Assembly: GCF_000812965.1 (NCBI RefSeq)
Contig: NZ_JSYN01000002.1
Span: 1 to 64,000 of the forward strand
Direction of reading: 5' to 3'
Source of the DNA: Pedobacter kyungheensis
GTDB lineage: Bacteria; Bacteroidota; Bacteroidia; Sphingobacteriales; Sphingobacteriaceae
DNA length: 64,000 nucleotides
Part shown: in pieces, positions 16,191-26,171 of the stretch
How positions within the stretch are numbered: position 1 is the first letter of the stretch
Layout of the letters: every line of letters begins with the position of its first letter
Translations under genes and position numbers: made by a program
Notes under the pieces: generated by a model
Seen by the model: only the letters and a program-made list of their open reading frames with translations
The model's database searches: none
What the model was told of the DNA's origin: nothing

Positions 16191-16666
16191 AACGTACTGA
16201 TTTAATGAATTTTGTATGGTAAATCTAATAAAAAATCTTCAATTGATCAAGTAATTATCTTTTTTATTTTGTATTTAAATGACTTTTAGGTGTTTTTTAC
16301 TGGATTTTGAAATGTAAATCAGTTGGATTGCTGCTTTACGATGATTATATTGTGTTGTTTGTGTGATTTTTATGTTAATTTTTAATTAACCCTGATAAAT
16401 TAAGCGTGTATCTGAATATTTCTGCTCGTCTATAATGCTTTATTGTTTTTGATTTTGCTGTCCTCGTGTTTAGAATTGTTTAACATAAAGTAGCGTAGAA
16501 AGCAATAATTTCTGATTTTTTTTATGAGAATGATTATAATAAGTGCTGTTTAGCGTGAGTAATTCAAAGAAAAGTTAATTATAACAAAATTTTGGCAAGA
16601 GTTAATTTGTATTTTTTGTAAGTTTACCCGACACTAACCAAAAAAAGACAATAACAAACACACACA
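16191..16666. other. AT-rich leader region upstream of the dehydrogenase-like gene
   Basis: About 475 bases of AT-rich DNA without a convincing frame. It separates the divergent small membrane protein and the large exported protein. TAAGTTTA near 16619 resembles a Bacteroidota -7 element, but no -33 element at the right distance was found. No repeat or hairpin stands out. Confidence 0.4.
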
Positions 16667-19276
16667 ATGATCAAATTCTCTTTAAGTTTAATTTACTTAT
16701 CTATTATTTTCCTGGGTTTTAAAAACCTTTTTAGTGAACCCGAGAAACCCCGTTTAGCGCCTCCGGGATTAACCATTACTAATTTTGCAGGACCAGATAT
16801 TACGCCAAGTCCGGCATGTTTGGCCGTTGCACCAACCGGCGAAGTATTTGTTGGCGTAGATATGATTGGCTCTTTGGGTAAAGATGCCGGCAAAGGTCGT
16901 ATTCTTAAACTCGTTGATAAAAATAACGATGGTAAAATGGATGGCCATACCGATTTTGCCGATGTAGATAATCCACGCGGTATCATTGTTCAGGGCGACC
17001 AGGTATTTGTATTGCATACCACTTTCTCTAAAGAAACCGGTAAAGCTACAGGTATGAATTTGGTTGTTTTTGAAGATAAAGATGGCGATGGTAAAGCCGA
17101 TGGACCTGAAAAACCATTAATCGAGCACATCAGCAATGAAAAATACATTCGCGAACGCGGTACCGACCATGCTACCAACGGCATTAGAATGGGTATCGAT
17201 GGCTGGATTTATATCTCAGTAGGCGATTTTGGTTTCCATGATGCCATAGACCGCTCGGGCAAAAAAATGACCATGCTTGGTGGCGGTATCGTACGTGTAC
17301 GTCCTGATGGAACCGAAATGGAAGTATTTACACATGGTACCCGTAACGTATACGATGTAGCTATCGATCCTTATATGAACGTATTTACCCGCGAAAATAC
17401 CAATGATGGTGGCGGATGGAATGTACGTTTTTCACATCACATTCAGTCGGGCGAATACGGTTACCCGGTTTTATTCCAGCATTTTACCGACGAAATTATT
17501 CCTGCCCTTGCCGATTTAGGTGGTGGTTCAGGTACAGGTGCATTATTTATGAATGAACCAAACTGGCCTGCACAATACAACAACGTGCCGATGATGGCCG
17601 ACTGGGGAAGAAGTATGTTGTACATCCACAGGGTTACTGCTGATGGACCAACTTTTACCCAAAAAGACGAAGAGTTTATCAAACTTCCTCAAATTACCGA
17701 TTTAGATGTAGATGGATCCGGAAGACTTTACCTTTCTGCATGGGATGGGGCAGGTTATTCAGGTAGTCCGGATAAAGGTTATATTGTTCGTGTAGTACCA
17801 ACCGATTGGAGCTATAAGGCATTCCCTGATGTAAAAAAGTTATCTGTTAAAAAACTAACAGATTTACTTAAATCGAACAGTTCGGTAGGCCGCCTTGCAG
17901 CTTCGCAGGAATTGGTTGCCCGCAATAATAAACAAGCCACTGAGGTTGCTTTAAAAATTGCTGCTGATCAGGCTTTACCACTCGATGTTCGTGTTGCGGG
18001 GATCTACACTTATGCACAGTTAGCCAAAGAAAACGCTACTACTGAGCTGGTAGCATTAACAAAAGATAATGCAGTAAAAGAATTTGCGTTAAAAGCATTA
18101 ACTGATCGTAAAATTTATCTGGCCAATGTGCCAATTGAGCCATTTTTACAGGGGCTTCAGGATGCTTCTCCACGTGTACATGCCGTTTCTATTATCGGTT
18201 TAAACCGTTTGGGTAAGGTAGACGAAGCTGCAAAAGTGCTTTTGGCTACCAAGGTTCCGGCATCGTTTACCGCACCTGCAAAAGGCATAGAAGGACCTCA
18301 CGCTACACCTAATTCAGCTATCATTTTACCTCACCTGGCAGTTAGGGCTTTAGTATCGTTACAAGCAACGGATGCGATGGTAGCTGCTATTAAAACCGAA
18401 AATGCCGACCTTGCTTTATGGGCATTACGTTATATGCACAATGCAAAAGCCGTAAACGGATTAATCGATAATTATAAAACAGCTCAGGATGAAAAACTGA
18501 AAAAACAGATTTTAATTACTTTAGCACGTTTATATAAGGAAGAAATTGCTTACGATGCGAGCTGGTGGTGGGGAACACGTCCGGATTCGCATGGTCCGTA
18601 TTTTAAAGCGGTTACCTGGTCAGAATCGCCGGTAATTGAGAAATTTTTAAAAGAAGAAGCGCTTAAACAAGGTGCCAGCGGAAAACAGTTTTTTGTTGAT
18701 CTAAATGAGCGTAACCGCATGGATATTGCTGAATTTGCCGTAGAGGAAAAAGTTGCAGCAGTTGAAGAGCCTAAAATTGATCTGGAAAAAATTAAAAATC
18801 AAAAAGGACAGGTAGGTAAATCATCAATTGAAGATGTATTGCTTGCCATTAATAAATTACAAGGTAACCCTGTGAAAGGAAGAACCATTTTTAACAATCA
18901 GGGCTGTATTGCTTGCCACAGTTTAAATAAAACTGATAAAATGAAAGGTCCTTTTATGGGGCAAATCGGTTCAATTATGAACCGTGAGCAAATTGCCGAG
19001 TCGATTTTAAAGCCAAATGCTTCTATTTCACAAGGATTTGCTTCGGTAATGATTACTGCAAAAGGCGATAAAACCTATATGGGCTTCGTTCAGGAAGAAA
19101 CTGCTGCCAAAGTGGTTTTGCGTAATATTGCCGGTGAAGTTTTTACCATCAAAGCAGGCGATATTCTTTCGCGTAAAGAGTTGGAAACCTCGATGATGCC
19201 GGAAGGTCTGGCCAATTCGTTATCTTATGAAGAACTGGCTTCGCTGGTTAGCTTCCTATCTGAACAGAAAAAATAA
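16667..19276 (+). CDS. Exported propeller/HEAT/cytochrome c fusion (PVC-type dehydrogenase-like protein)
   Basis: An 869-residue protein with an N-terminal membrane or signal segment. Residues about 30-385 form a six-bladed propeller of the soluble glucose dehydrogenase type (RIRILKLVDKN-like and GTDHATNGIRMGIDGW segments), followed by HEAT-like helical repeats to about 640. A single c-type heme site, CIACH (C747, C750, H751), lies in a C-terminal cytochrome domain. Proteins of this plan are predicted periplasmic sugar-oxidising enzymes, but substrate is unknown. The heparinase-like lyase gene starts 9 bases later, suggesting a shared polysaccharide pathway. Confidence 0.82.
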   Translation: MIKFSLSLIYLSIIFLGFKNLFSEPEKPRLAPPGLTITNFAGPDITPSPACLAVAPTGEVFVGVDMIGSLGKDAGKGRILKLVDKNNDGKMDGHTDFADVDNPRGIIVQGDQVFVLHTTFSKETGKATGMNLVVFEDKDGDGKADGPEKPLIEHISNEKYIRERGTDHATNGIRMGIDGWIYISVGDFGFHDAIDRSGKKMTMLGGGIVRVRPDGTEMEVFTHGTRNVYDVAIDPYMNVFTRENTNDGGGWNVRFSHHIQSGEYGYPVLFQHFTDEIIPALADLGGGSGTGALFMNEPNWPAQYNNVPMMADWGRSMLYIHRVTADGPTFTQKDEEFIKLPQITDLDVDGSGRLYLSAWDGAGYSGSPDKGYIVRVVPTDWSYKAFPDVKKLSVKKLTDLLKSNSSVGRLAASQELVARNNKQATEVALKIAADQALPLDVRVAGIYTYAQLAKENATTELVALTKDNAVKEFALKALTDRKIYLANVPIEPFLQGLQDASPRVHAVSIIGLNRLGKVDEAAKVLLATKVPASFTAPAKGIEGPHATPNSAIILPHLAVRALVSLQATDAMVAAIKTENADLALWALRYMHNAKAVNGLIDNYKTAQDEKLKKQILITLARLYKEEIAYDASWWWGTRPDSHGPYFKAVTWSESPVIEKFLKEEALKQGASGKQFFVDLNERNRMDIAEFAVEEKVAAVEEPKIDLEKIKNQKGQVGKSSIEDVLLAINKLQGNPVKGRTIFNNQGCIACHSLNKTDKMKGPFMGQIGSIMNREQIAESILKPNASISQGFASVMITAKGDKTYMGFVQEETAAKVVLRNIAGEVFTIKAGDILSRKELETSMMPEGLANSLSYEELASLVSFLSEQKK

Positions 19277-19285
19277 ACACACTGA

Positions 19286-21166
19286 ATGAAGAAACGATCA
19301 TTCAAAACAGGTTTTTGCTTTATAGCCATGCTCTTTTACTGGAGCATGGCTATTGGGCAAACCAATAGTATCGATTCTACATTTAAAATGCCCGCTCATC
19401 CGAGGCTACTAATCTCATCCGAACTCGAAAAGCAAATTACACAGGAGATTAACCGCGATGCCGGTTTAATGAAAATCCATCAGGCTGTAATTACCGGAGC
19501 AGATAAAATGCTTAGCCTGCCAGGGCTAAACCGGATTATGACTGGGAAAAGACTCCTAGATGTATCGCGTGAAGCACTTAAAAGAATTTATTACCTTTCT
19601 TATAGCTACCGGTTAACCCACGATAAAAAATACCTGCAAAGTGCAACACAGCAAATGCTTGCTGTTTCGGCATTTACAGACTGGAACCCCTCGCATTTTC
19701 TTGATGTTGGAGAAATGACTATGGCGATGGCCATCGGTTACGATTGGCTGTACAATGATTTGGATCCCGAAACACGACGTACAATTGCACAAGCCATTTT
19801 GGAAAAGGGTATAAAACCTTCAATGGATAAGCGCTACAATAACTGGCTCAACATTACCAATAACTGGAACCAGGTGTGCAATTCGGGAATTACTTTTGGT
19901 GCCATTGCCACTTTTGATGAACACCCTGCACTTTCAGCCCAACTGGTAAACCGGGCTATAAAAAGTGTGGTATTGCCCATGAAACAATACGCACCCGATG
20001 GGGCTTATCCTGAAGGGTATGCTTACTGGGAATACGGTACCTCTTTTAATGTTATGCTAATTAGTGCTTTAGAAAGTGTATTTAAACAAGATTTTGGCTT
20101 AAGTAAGGCTCCGGGTTTTCTGCAAACGGCGGCATACATGGTCAATATGACCGGGCCTTCCGGTAAACCTTTTAATTATTCAGATAGCAGGGCCGTAGCA
20201 GAATTCAATCCCGCGCTTTTTTGGTTTGCTTCGAAGTCAAAGTCACCCTCATTGCTCTGGGTAAGTAAAACACAACTCCTCAACCCTAAATTATTAAACA
20301 ACCGCTTACTGCCTTCGGCCATTTTATGGGCGAAAGATATATCATTAAAGGGTGTTCGCGAACCCCAATCACAATTTTGGCTGGGCAATGGCCCTACACC
20401 GGTAGCTTTAATGCGAAGTTCATGGACCGATTCTTTAGCTACATTTATAGGCTTCAAAGGAGGTTCTCCGGCTACCAGTCATGCTCATATGGATGTAGGT
20501 TCCTTTGTTATAGAATCGCAGGGCGTACGTTGGGCTATGGATTTAGGCATGCAGGAGTATGAGTCATTAGAATCGAAGGGGATTGATTTATGGAACAGTA
20601 AACAAGATGCACAGCGCTGGAAAATATTCAGATATAACAATCTTGCGCATAATACCCTCTCTGTTGACAGCGCTTTTCAACTGGTAAATGGAAAAGGAGT
20701 ATTTCTCAGCAGTTCTGACCAAAGTAATTTTATGAATGCTGTGGTTGATATGCATACACTCTACGCCAATAAACTAAAAAAAGCAGTACGAGGAGTAGCT
20801 TTGATTGATAAAAAGACAGTGCTGATTCGCGATGAGGTAGAAACAGGTAACCAGGAGGTAACTTTACGTTGGTCGATGGTTACACCTGCTGTGGTAAAAG
20901 TATTAAATGCAAATACTATAGAACTAACCAGTGAGGGTAAAAAATGCTATTTGCATATAGAAACCAAAGCTAAAATCAATATAAAGCAATGGCCATCGGT
21001 TCCGGTTACCAATTACGACGCTCCAAACCCGGGAACTGTAATTGTAGGTTTTACGGTTGAAATACCTGCCAACAGCAGCAAAGCGATATCGGTTTTTTTA
21101 ACTTCTGAAAAACTCAAGACAGGAGGAACCAAAACCATTTCACTGGCCAAATGGCCAAAAAGCTAA
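19286..21166 (+). CDS. Heparinase II/III family polysaccharide lyase
   Basis: A 626-residue exported protein (leader ending SMAIGQ). The N-terminal half is an (alpha/alpha)6 toroid typical of alginate and heparin lyases (NITNNWNQVCNSG, GYAYWEYGTSF). The C-terminal half matches the heparinase II/III-like beta domain: GGSPATSHAHMDVGSFVIE with the catalytic histidine region, then NNLAHNTLSVD. Members cleave uronic-acid polysaccharides by beta-elimination; the exact substrate is not readable. It is the second gene of an operon with the cytochrome fusion protein. Confidence 0.88.
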   Translation: MKKRSFKTGFCFIAMLFYWSMAIGQTNSIDSTFKMPAHPRLLISSELEKQITQEINRDAGLMKIHQAVITGADKMLSLPGLNRIMTGKRLLDVSREALKRIYYLSYSYRLTHDKKYLQSATQQMLAVSAFTDWNPSHFLDVGEMTMAMAIGYDWLYNDLDPETRRTIAQAILEKGIKPSMDKRYNNWLNITNNWNQVCNSGITFGAIATFDEHPALSAQLVNRAIKSVVLPMKQYAPDGAYPEGYAYWEYGTSFNVMLISALESVFKQDFGLSKAPGFLQTAAYMVNMTGPSGKPFNYSDSRAVAEFNPALFWFASKSKSPSLLWVSKTQLLNPKLLNNRLLPSAILWAKDISLKGVREPQSQFWLGNGPTPVALMRSSWTDSLATFIGFKGGSPATSHAHMDVGSFVIESQGVRWAMDLGMQEYESLESKGIDLWNSKQDAQRWKIFRYNNLAHNTLSVDSAFQLVNGKGVFLSSSDQSNFMNAVVDMHTLYANKLKKAVRGVALIDKKTVLIRDEVETGNQEVTLRWSMVTPAVVKVLNANTIELTSEGKKCYLHIETKAKINIKQWPSVPVTNYDAPNPGTVIVGFTVEIPANSSKAISVFLTSEKLKTGGTKTISLAKWPKS

Positions 21167-21377
21167 TTATTCTGTCTTCACTCATAAATTCTTGTAAATC
21201 GAAATACTTATTCAAGTTAGTTGTGATGGGCTTTAATTGTCTTAATGTTATTTACACGCAATTTTTCTGATAATAATTGCGCTTTAAGTTTAGGATTAAA
21301 AAAACAAAACTTACATTTAACGATTAAATCTATATAGTTAATCAACAAAACAAATTTTAGTGGGGCAAACAATAATG

Positions 21378-22190
21378 ATGGAGGACCATTTTTTTGAGCA
21401 TATTTTTAAAAATCCCCTCGAACAGCCAAACATTCCACCAAACGAAGTCATCTCGAATTGGGCAGAAAAGCTGATTAAGGTCATTTTTCCCGAAAACACA
21501 GGGGAGGAATTCGCTGATATTTCGGCACTGAAACAATATGTGTCAGGCCTGGAGCTCGAGCTTTTTATGATTATCTCGGCAAGTTGTAAACTGAAAAACA
21601 GCGAATGCAAAAATGTAGCCGGTGAGTTTTTTGCCGGACTACCTGAGTTATACCGCATCCTTAACACCGATATTTCTGCCATTTATGAGGGCGATCCGGC
21701 TGCGCAAAGCAGGTTTGAAGTGATCAGAACGTATCCTGGCTTTTATGCCATTTGTTTTTACCGCATTGCGCATCTTTTGTATAATTTTGGCATTCCACTC
21801 GTTCCACGCATACTTACCGAGCATGCACATTCAAAAACCGGCATCGATATTCATCCGGCGGCCAGCATAGGAGAATATTTCTACATCGATCATGGAACAG
21901 GTATTGTAATTGGCGAAACCAGTATCATCGGGCGTTATGTGAAATTTTATCAGGGTGTAACCCTCGGTGCTTTGAGTGTTAAGAAGGTACTGGCGGGGAG
22001 CAAAAGGCATCCAACAGTAGAAGATCGTGTAGTTATTTATTCGGGAGCAACTATTTTAGGTGGCGATACCGTTATCGGGCACGATAGTATAGTAGGCGGG
22101 AATGTTTGGCTTACTGAAAGCATTGAGCCATTTTCTACCGCTTATCATTCGCCAATAATTACCATCAGAAACCATAAAGAAACAAGTTAA
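21378..22190 (+). CDS. cysE: Serine O-acetyltransferase (EpsC/CysE type)
   Basis: It makes O-acetylserine from serine and acetyl-CoA, the first step of cysteine synthesis. The C-terminal left-handed beta-helix is clear: GIDIHPAASIGEYFYIDHGTGIVIGET in hexapeptide rhythm, with the catalytic H-D pair (FYIDHGTG) and KRHPTVED. The frame is open from a GTG at 21360, but ATGs at 21375 and 21378 are more likely starts, giving about 270 residues. The cysteine synthase gene begins 11 bases after its stop, so the two enzymes are made together. Confidence 0.9.
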   Translation: MEDHFFEHIFKNPLEQPNIPPNEVISNWAEKLIKVIFPENTGEEFADISALKQYVSGLELELFMIISASCKLKNSECKNVAGEFFAGLPELYRILNTDISAIYEGDPAAQSRFEVIRTYPGFYAICFYRIAHLLYNFGIPLVPRILTEHAHSKTGIDIHPAASIGEYFYIDHGTGIVIGETSIIGRYVKFYQGVTLGALSVKKVLAGSKRHPTVEDRVVIYSGATILGGDTVIGHDSIVGGNVWLTESIEPFSTAYHSPIITIRNHKETS

Positions 22191-22201
22191 AACAGCATAA
22201 T

Positions 22202-23074
22202 ATGGCAGGAATAATCGATCTCATTGGTAATACCCCAATGGCCGAACTCCAAAAACTTAATATTAACCCTGCAGTAAGGGTATTTGCCAAACTGGAAGGC
22301 AATAATCCAGGAGGGAGTGTAAAAGACAGGGCCTCATTAAACATGATCAGAAGCGCAATAGAACGCGGACAGGTAACTCCGGAAACCAAACTGGTAGAGG
22401 CTACCAGCGGAAATACGGGCATTGCACTGGCCATGATAGCAAGCTTATATGGTTTAGAGATAGAACTGGTAATGCCCGCCAATTCGACAAGGGAACGTAA
22501 AGTAACCATGGAAGCCTTTGGTGCTAAGGTAACGCTGCTGGAGAGTATAGAAGAGTGCCGCGATTACGCGGAGGCCAAAGGAGTTACGCCCGGACACTTC
22601 TTATTAAACCAGTTTGCCAATCCGGATAATTATATGGCGCATTATAAAGCCACCGGCCCTGAAATTTGGCTCGATACCGAAGGTGAGATTACCCATTTTG
22701 TAAGCTCGATGGGTACTACAGGTACCATTATGGGCTGTTCGAGATATTTTAAAGAAAAAAACAGCAATATTCAGATTGTAGGTTGTCAGCCAACTGAAGG
22801 ATCATCTATCCCGGGCATCAGGCGTTGGCCGGAAGAATATTTACCTAAAATATTCGAGCCAGAAAGGGTAGACCGTGTAATGGACATTGCGCAGGCAGAA
22901 GCTACAGAAATGTCGCGTAGAATGGCTAAAGAAGAAGGACTTTTTGCGGGCATGAGCTCAGGTGGAGCCTGTGCAGCAGCATTAAAACTGGCATCAGAGC
23001 TGGAATCAGGAACAATTGTTTTTATTGCCTGCGACAGGGGAGACCGTTATCTGAGCAGCGACCTTTTTGGATAA
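22202..23074 (+). CDS. cysM: Cysteine synthase (O-acetylserine sulfhydrylase, CysM type)
   Basis: A 290-residue PLP enzyme that replaces the acetyl group of O-acetylserine with sulfide. The PLP lysine is K41 in GGSVKDRAS; TSGNTGIALAM binds the substrate and SSMGTTGTIMGCSR the cofactor phosphate. The short length and the segment RRWPEEYLPKIF fit the CysM subgroup better than CysK. It follows cysE in the same operon and is followed by a strong terminator. Confidence 0.92.
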   Translation: MAGIIDLIGNTPMAELQKLNINPAVRVFAKLEGNNPGGSVKDRASLNMIRSAIERGQVTPETKLVEATSGNTGIALAMIASLYGLEIELVMPANSTRERKVTMEAFGAKVTLLESIEECRDYAEAKGVTPGHFLLNQFANPDNYMAHYKATGPEIWLDTEGEITHFVSSMGTTGTIMGCSRYFKEKNSNIQIVGCQPTEGSSIPGIRRWPEEYLPKIFEPERVDRVMDIAQAEATEMSRRMAKEEGLFAGMSSGGACAAALKLASELESGTIVFIACDRGDRYLSSDLFG

Positions 23075-23091
23075 TACACAGATTAATATCG

Positions 23092-23137
23092 AAAGTAAGC
23101 CAGGATTAAGTATTCTAATCCTGGCTTACTTTTTTTG
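23092..23137 (+). terminator. Strong bidirectional terminator after cysM
   Basis: AAAGTAAGCCAGGATTA (23092-23108) pairs perfectly over 17 bp with TAATCCTGGCTTACTTT (23116-23132) around a 7-base loop, followed by TTTTG. The right arm encodes the last codons of the convergent receiver gene (KKVSQD and stop), so the same DNA serves as coding sequence and terminator. Confidence 0.88.
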
Positions 23138-23489
23138 TGAGCAACATTTTTACCCGGTTTACCATAGCGATCATTTCGAATGGTTTTTCGATATAATCAT
23201 CCCAATGGACAGCAATATGTGGATTGGTGATAAAATTCATCTGCGACGACATTAGCAGGATGGGGATATGCGCATGAACAGATAGTTTTAATTCGGTGCA
23301 AATAGAACGCCCATCTGTTAATCCGAGCAAAGCATCAACTAAAATAATATCAGGCTTAAAATCCGATACCAGAGTGTGTAAATTTTGTGGGCCTGAAAGC
23401 GCCAATACTTCATATCCTTCAAACTCGAAAATCATTTTAATTGCATCAAGCGTTGCCGGGTAGTTTTCTAAGATGATGATTTTTGGCAT
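23115..23489 (-). CDS. Stand-alone response regulator receiver protein
   Basis: A 124-residue protein made only of a receiver domain. D52 in DIILVDALLG is the likely phosphorylation site, and K102 in YIEKPF the conserved lysine; the acidic pocket near the N-terminus is reduced (LENY), so phosphotransfer may be weak. No output domain is present, so it probably acts through protein contacts. It follows the IS3 OrfA-like gene by 14 bases on the same strand, suggesting co-transcription. Confidence 0.85.
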   Translation of the reverse strand: MPKIIILENYPATLDAIKMIFEFEGYEVLALSGPQNLHTLVSDFKPDIILVDALLGLTDGRSICTELKLSVHAHIPILLMSSQMNFITNPHIAVHWDDYIEKPFEMIAMVNRVKMLLTKKVSQD

Positions 23490-23503
23490 GTAAGGGATAT
23501 ATT

Positions 23504-23821
23504 TTAGGGATAACGGAGGTTACCGGTCTTTCGTTTTTCTATCAACAGATCAATTAATTTAGAATCGGAGCGGGTTAAGCTATCAAGAGAACTGCGCAAA
23601 CTTTGATTTACAAGACTTAAATTGGTAAACATGAGTCGCAGTTTCTCGTTCTCATCTCGCAGTTCCATCAGTTCGTTGGCAATAGTTCCAAAATCCCTTA
23701 TCCAGGTATCAAAACATTCTTTATTAATATCTAATTCAGCATAGATGATTTCTGGTTCTTTTCCATTATAAAATTCTTGTATGCTTTCAATAATTTTAGC
23801 GGGTGTGGCACTTGGTTTCAT
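23504..23821 (-). CDS. IS3 OrfA-like helix-turn-helix/coiled-coil protein, probably domesticated
   Basis: A 105-residue protein. The N-terminal part (KIIESIQEFYNGKEPEI..CFDTWIRDFG) has the layout of the IS3-family OrfA helix-turn-helix, and ELMELRDENEKLRLMFTNLS followed by NQSLRSSL closely follows the OrfA leucine-zipper pattern ELKRLKELEEEN..LKKMYADLSLEN. No OrfB integrase or terminal repeats flank it. It is in tandem with a receiver gene, so a regulatory role after domestication is inferred. A chance similarity of a coiled coil remains possible. Confidence 0.6.
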   Translation of the reverse strand: MKPSATPAKIIESIQEFYNGKEPEIIYAELDINKECFDTWIRDFGTIANELMELRDENEKLRLMFTNLSLVNQSLRSSLDSLTRSDSKLIDLLIEKRKTGNLRYP

Positions 23822-24368
23822 AGTTTAGTTTACTTGCTGGCTTCTGGAAGGCTGGACCGTCCCCTGTCCAGGCCCACCAAAGCGCAGCATCTGTTTTAAA
23901 ATCTTTATTAAGCAGATTGGGACAAAGAAATAACGCATTTAAAAGTTATCAAAATTATTATCTACTCACTCTTACGCGGTATTTTTAACGTGCTGTTTTT
24001 CAGTTATATAAAATGGATGTCTTAATAGGGTTTCATCTGTGGATATGGTTTTGAATTGATTAGCGTTTATTTAATAAACCATGCCGGTAGTCGTGTAACA
24101 AATCATCCCGGATAAGACCGTTGCTACCGACATGGTAAAAGTTGGGTACTTTCAGACATAAACAAGGGTTTGTTTGGTCATAAACAGCATCGCGCCGCCA
24201 GTACGCCATTTGAATTTATACAAAGAAGATGCGGTAGGTACATTTTTAAGCTACTCATTTCTACGCACGGTATATTAAGTTGTTGTTGTTTAGCGATTTA
24301 ATGAAAGTTCGCAGTCTGTGTAACATGGCAATGATGTTGGTTCGTCTGCTAATACTTTTGTATGTTAT
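23822..24368. other. Intergenic region with an imperfect long hairpin
   Basis: About 550 bases between the OrfA-like gene and the 7TM receptor gene, both on the minus strand. The only structure seen is an inverted repeat, ACCATGCCGGTAG (24078-24090) against CTACCGACATGGT (24124-24136), one mismatch in 13 pairs, with a smaller ATCC-CGGAT palindrome in its loop. It could be a small RNA, an operator, or a terminator without U-tract for the receptor gene. Confidence 0.4.
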
Positions 24369-25955
24369 TTAGGACGTTCTGGCCAAATCGAGTATCCAGC
24401 TTTGCAGATTTGCATCGGCATCGATACCTAATTTCTTACGTACACGGTATTTACGGCTCTCCACAGCCCGGACACTCAGGCGGCAGGCACGGGCAATTTC
24501 TTTGGTATCGAAACACAAACGGATGTAGGCACACAGTTCCAGTTCGGCTACCAGTAGCTGTGGCGAAAGACGTAATAATTCCTGTATAAAAGCGGCCTCG
24601 CTTTCGCGGAACCTTTCCATAAAAGCCGGATCTCTGGTTTGTGCCAGGGTAGTTAGTTCTTTAAGTGATAAATGGACAACAGGAGCCAGCTTTTTTTCGT
24701 CGAGCTGTTTTTTATAACCTTCCATTTGTTCTTGCAAAAGAATTTGCTGCCGGCGAAAGTGTGCGTTATGGCGCGAAAGGAGGCGTAACCTTTGTCCGAA
24801 AAGCCCTAAACTGATTAATATACCTTCAATTATTGCCGCAAAAGTAAGCAGGTTAAACGTATAAGACTGAAAGGGGATGATAGCCATCAGGCTGAGCACA
24901 AGATAAATAGAAACCAATGCTACAGGAATCCAGCCCAGTACATAAAAACTAATAAACGGGGCGGTTTTGGCATAACCGCGGATTACAATAACTTTTATAC
25001 TGCTAAATAAAAACAGTAGTGAGGTTATCAGAAACAGCAGTTGCGTAAGCGCATTGGTAATGCTTCTGGCATCCCATAGCGAGCAGATTAAAACCAGGCC
25101 CCAGGCAATGTTGAGTATCTTAAAAACCTGATATAGAAAAGGAAGTTGTCTTTTTAACTTTAAAAAGTAAGTGTTGAATAAAATGGTGCAGATGTAACCC
25201 AGGGCAATAAAAAAATGGGCATGTAAAAAAATAAACCTGGCTACGGGCAGGCCAAGCATTAAACCATAGCCCTGCAGGTAGCAAACCATCGTAATAAAAA
25301 ATAACAATATTACGCGCGCCATGTACAGGGCAAAAAGCTTGCTCCTGGTCATTACAAACATAAACAAGTGAAAAATCAGGATCATGAGTGCTATGCCCAT
25401 ATAGATAAGCTGTGCGCTATAATCTTTGGTTAGGGCGCGGTTTAATACAGGCTCGGTAATTAATTTTAAGGGTACCAGCAAGGTATTCATGGTTTGCATC
25501 CTGATGTAAATTTCGCTTACCGGTGTTTGGGTATGTTGTAATGGAAAGATATATCCGGTACCCAGTACTGCATCATTTTGTTTTAAACCAAGCATCCCAG
25601 AGTGCACATGCTGCACATTACCCAAAGTATCACGGTAAAATAAACAAAGCGTATCAATACTGGCGTAATCAATAAACAGGTAGGGCGTAGTTTCGGGTTT
25701 TCGGCTAAAACGTAATTTCATCCACCATACATGGCCATCGGTTCCGCCATTAAAAACAGGCGACTTTCCTGCAGTAAATTTTTTTAGGTTAAATTTTTCT
25801 ACCGTTTCGAAAGGGGTTTTCCCCGTAGTATCGCACCAATAATAGGCCGATTTCCCTAAATTGATGAAGTTTTGCCCCTCAACCTGTACAACCGGTTGTG
25901 CGTTACATAGGGCGCTTACTGTACAGAAAGCAACAACAATAAATATGGCCCTCAT
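24369..25955 (-). CDS. 7TM-DISM receptor with C-terminal LuxR-like helix-turn-helix
   Basis: A 528-residue membrane regulator. After a signal peptide comes an extracytoplasmic 7TMR-DISMED2-type beta domain (about 25-170), then seven membrane helices (about 180-390), a short coiled coil, and a DNA-binding domain: LSLKELTTLAQ..RLSPQLLVAELELCAYIRLCFDTKEIA followed by LSVRAVESRKYRVRKKLGI. Such one-protein receptors, common in Bacteroidota, are thought to sense ligands and act on DNA from the membrane; ligand and targets are unknown. It is a single gene with no kinase neighbour. Confidence 0.88.
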   Translation of the reverse strand: MRAIFIVVAFCTVSALCNAQPVVQVEGQNFINLGKSAYYWCDTTGKTPFETVEKFNLKKFTAGKSPVFNGGTDGHVWWMKLRFSRKPETTPYLFIDYASIDTLCLFYRDTLGNVQHVHSGMLGLKQNDAVLGTGYIFPLQHTQTPVSEIYIRMQTMNTLLVPLKLITEPVLNRALTKDYSAQLIYMGIALMILIFHLFMFVMTRSKLFALYMARVILLFFITMVCYLQGYGLMLGLPVARFIFLHAHFFIALGYICTILFNTYFLKLKRQLPFLYQVFKILNIAWGLVLICSLWDARSITNALTQLLFLITSLLFLFSSIKVIVIRGYAKTAPFISFYVLGWIPVALVSIYLVLSLMAIIPFQSYTFNLLTFAAIIEGILISLGLFGQRLRLLSRHNAHFRRQQILLQEQMEGYKKQLDEKKLAPVVHLSLKELTTLAQTRDPAFMERFRESEAAFIQELLRLSPQLLVAELELCAYIRLCFDTKEIARACRLSVRAVESRKYRVRKKLGIDADANLQSWILDLARTS

Positions 25956-26171
25956 TAATTAAACCATTGCAAAACACTCGGGATGATCTGTTACAGGGGA
26001 GAAATTATAGCTTTATAATAAAAAATCCAAATTTTATCTGAAAAAAGAATAATACCGCATATATCCGGCACTTGACTGATTCGTCCAAAATTGCATCATG
26101 TGTAAAACTTAAGCCTGAAAATTATTCATCAGGTTGAATTTAATTTTATATTTGCTAATTAATTTAGTATT

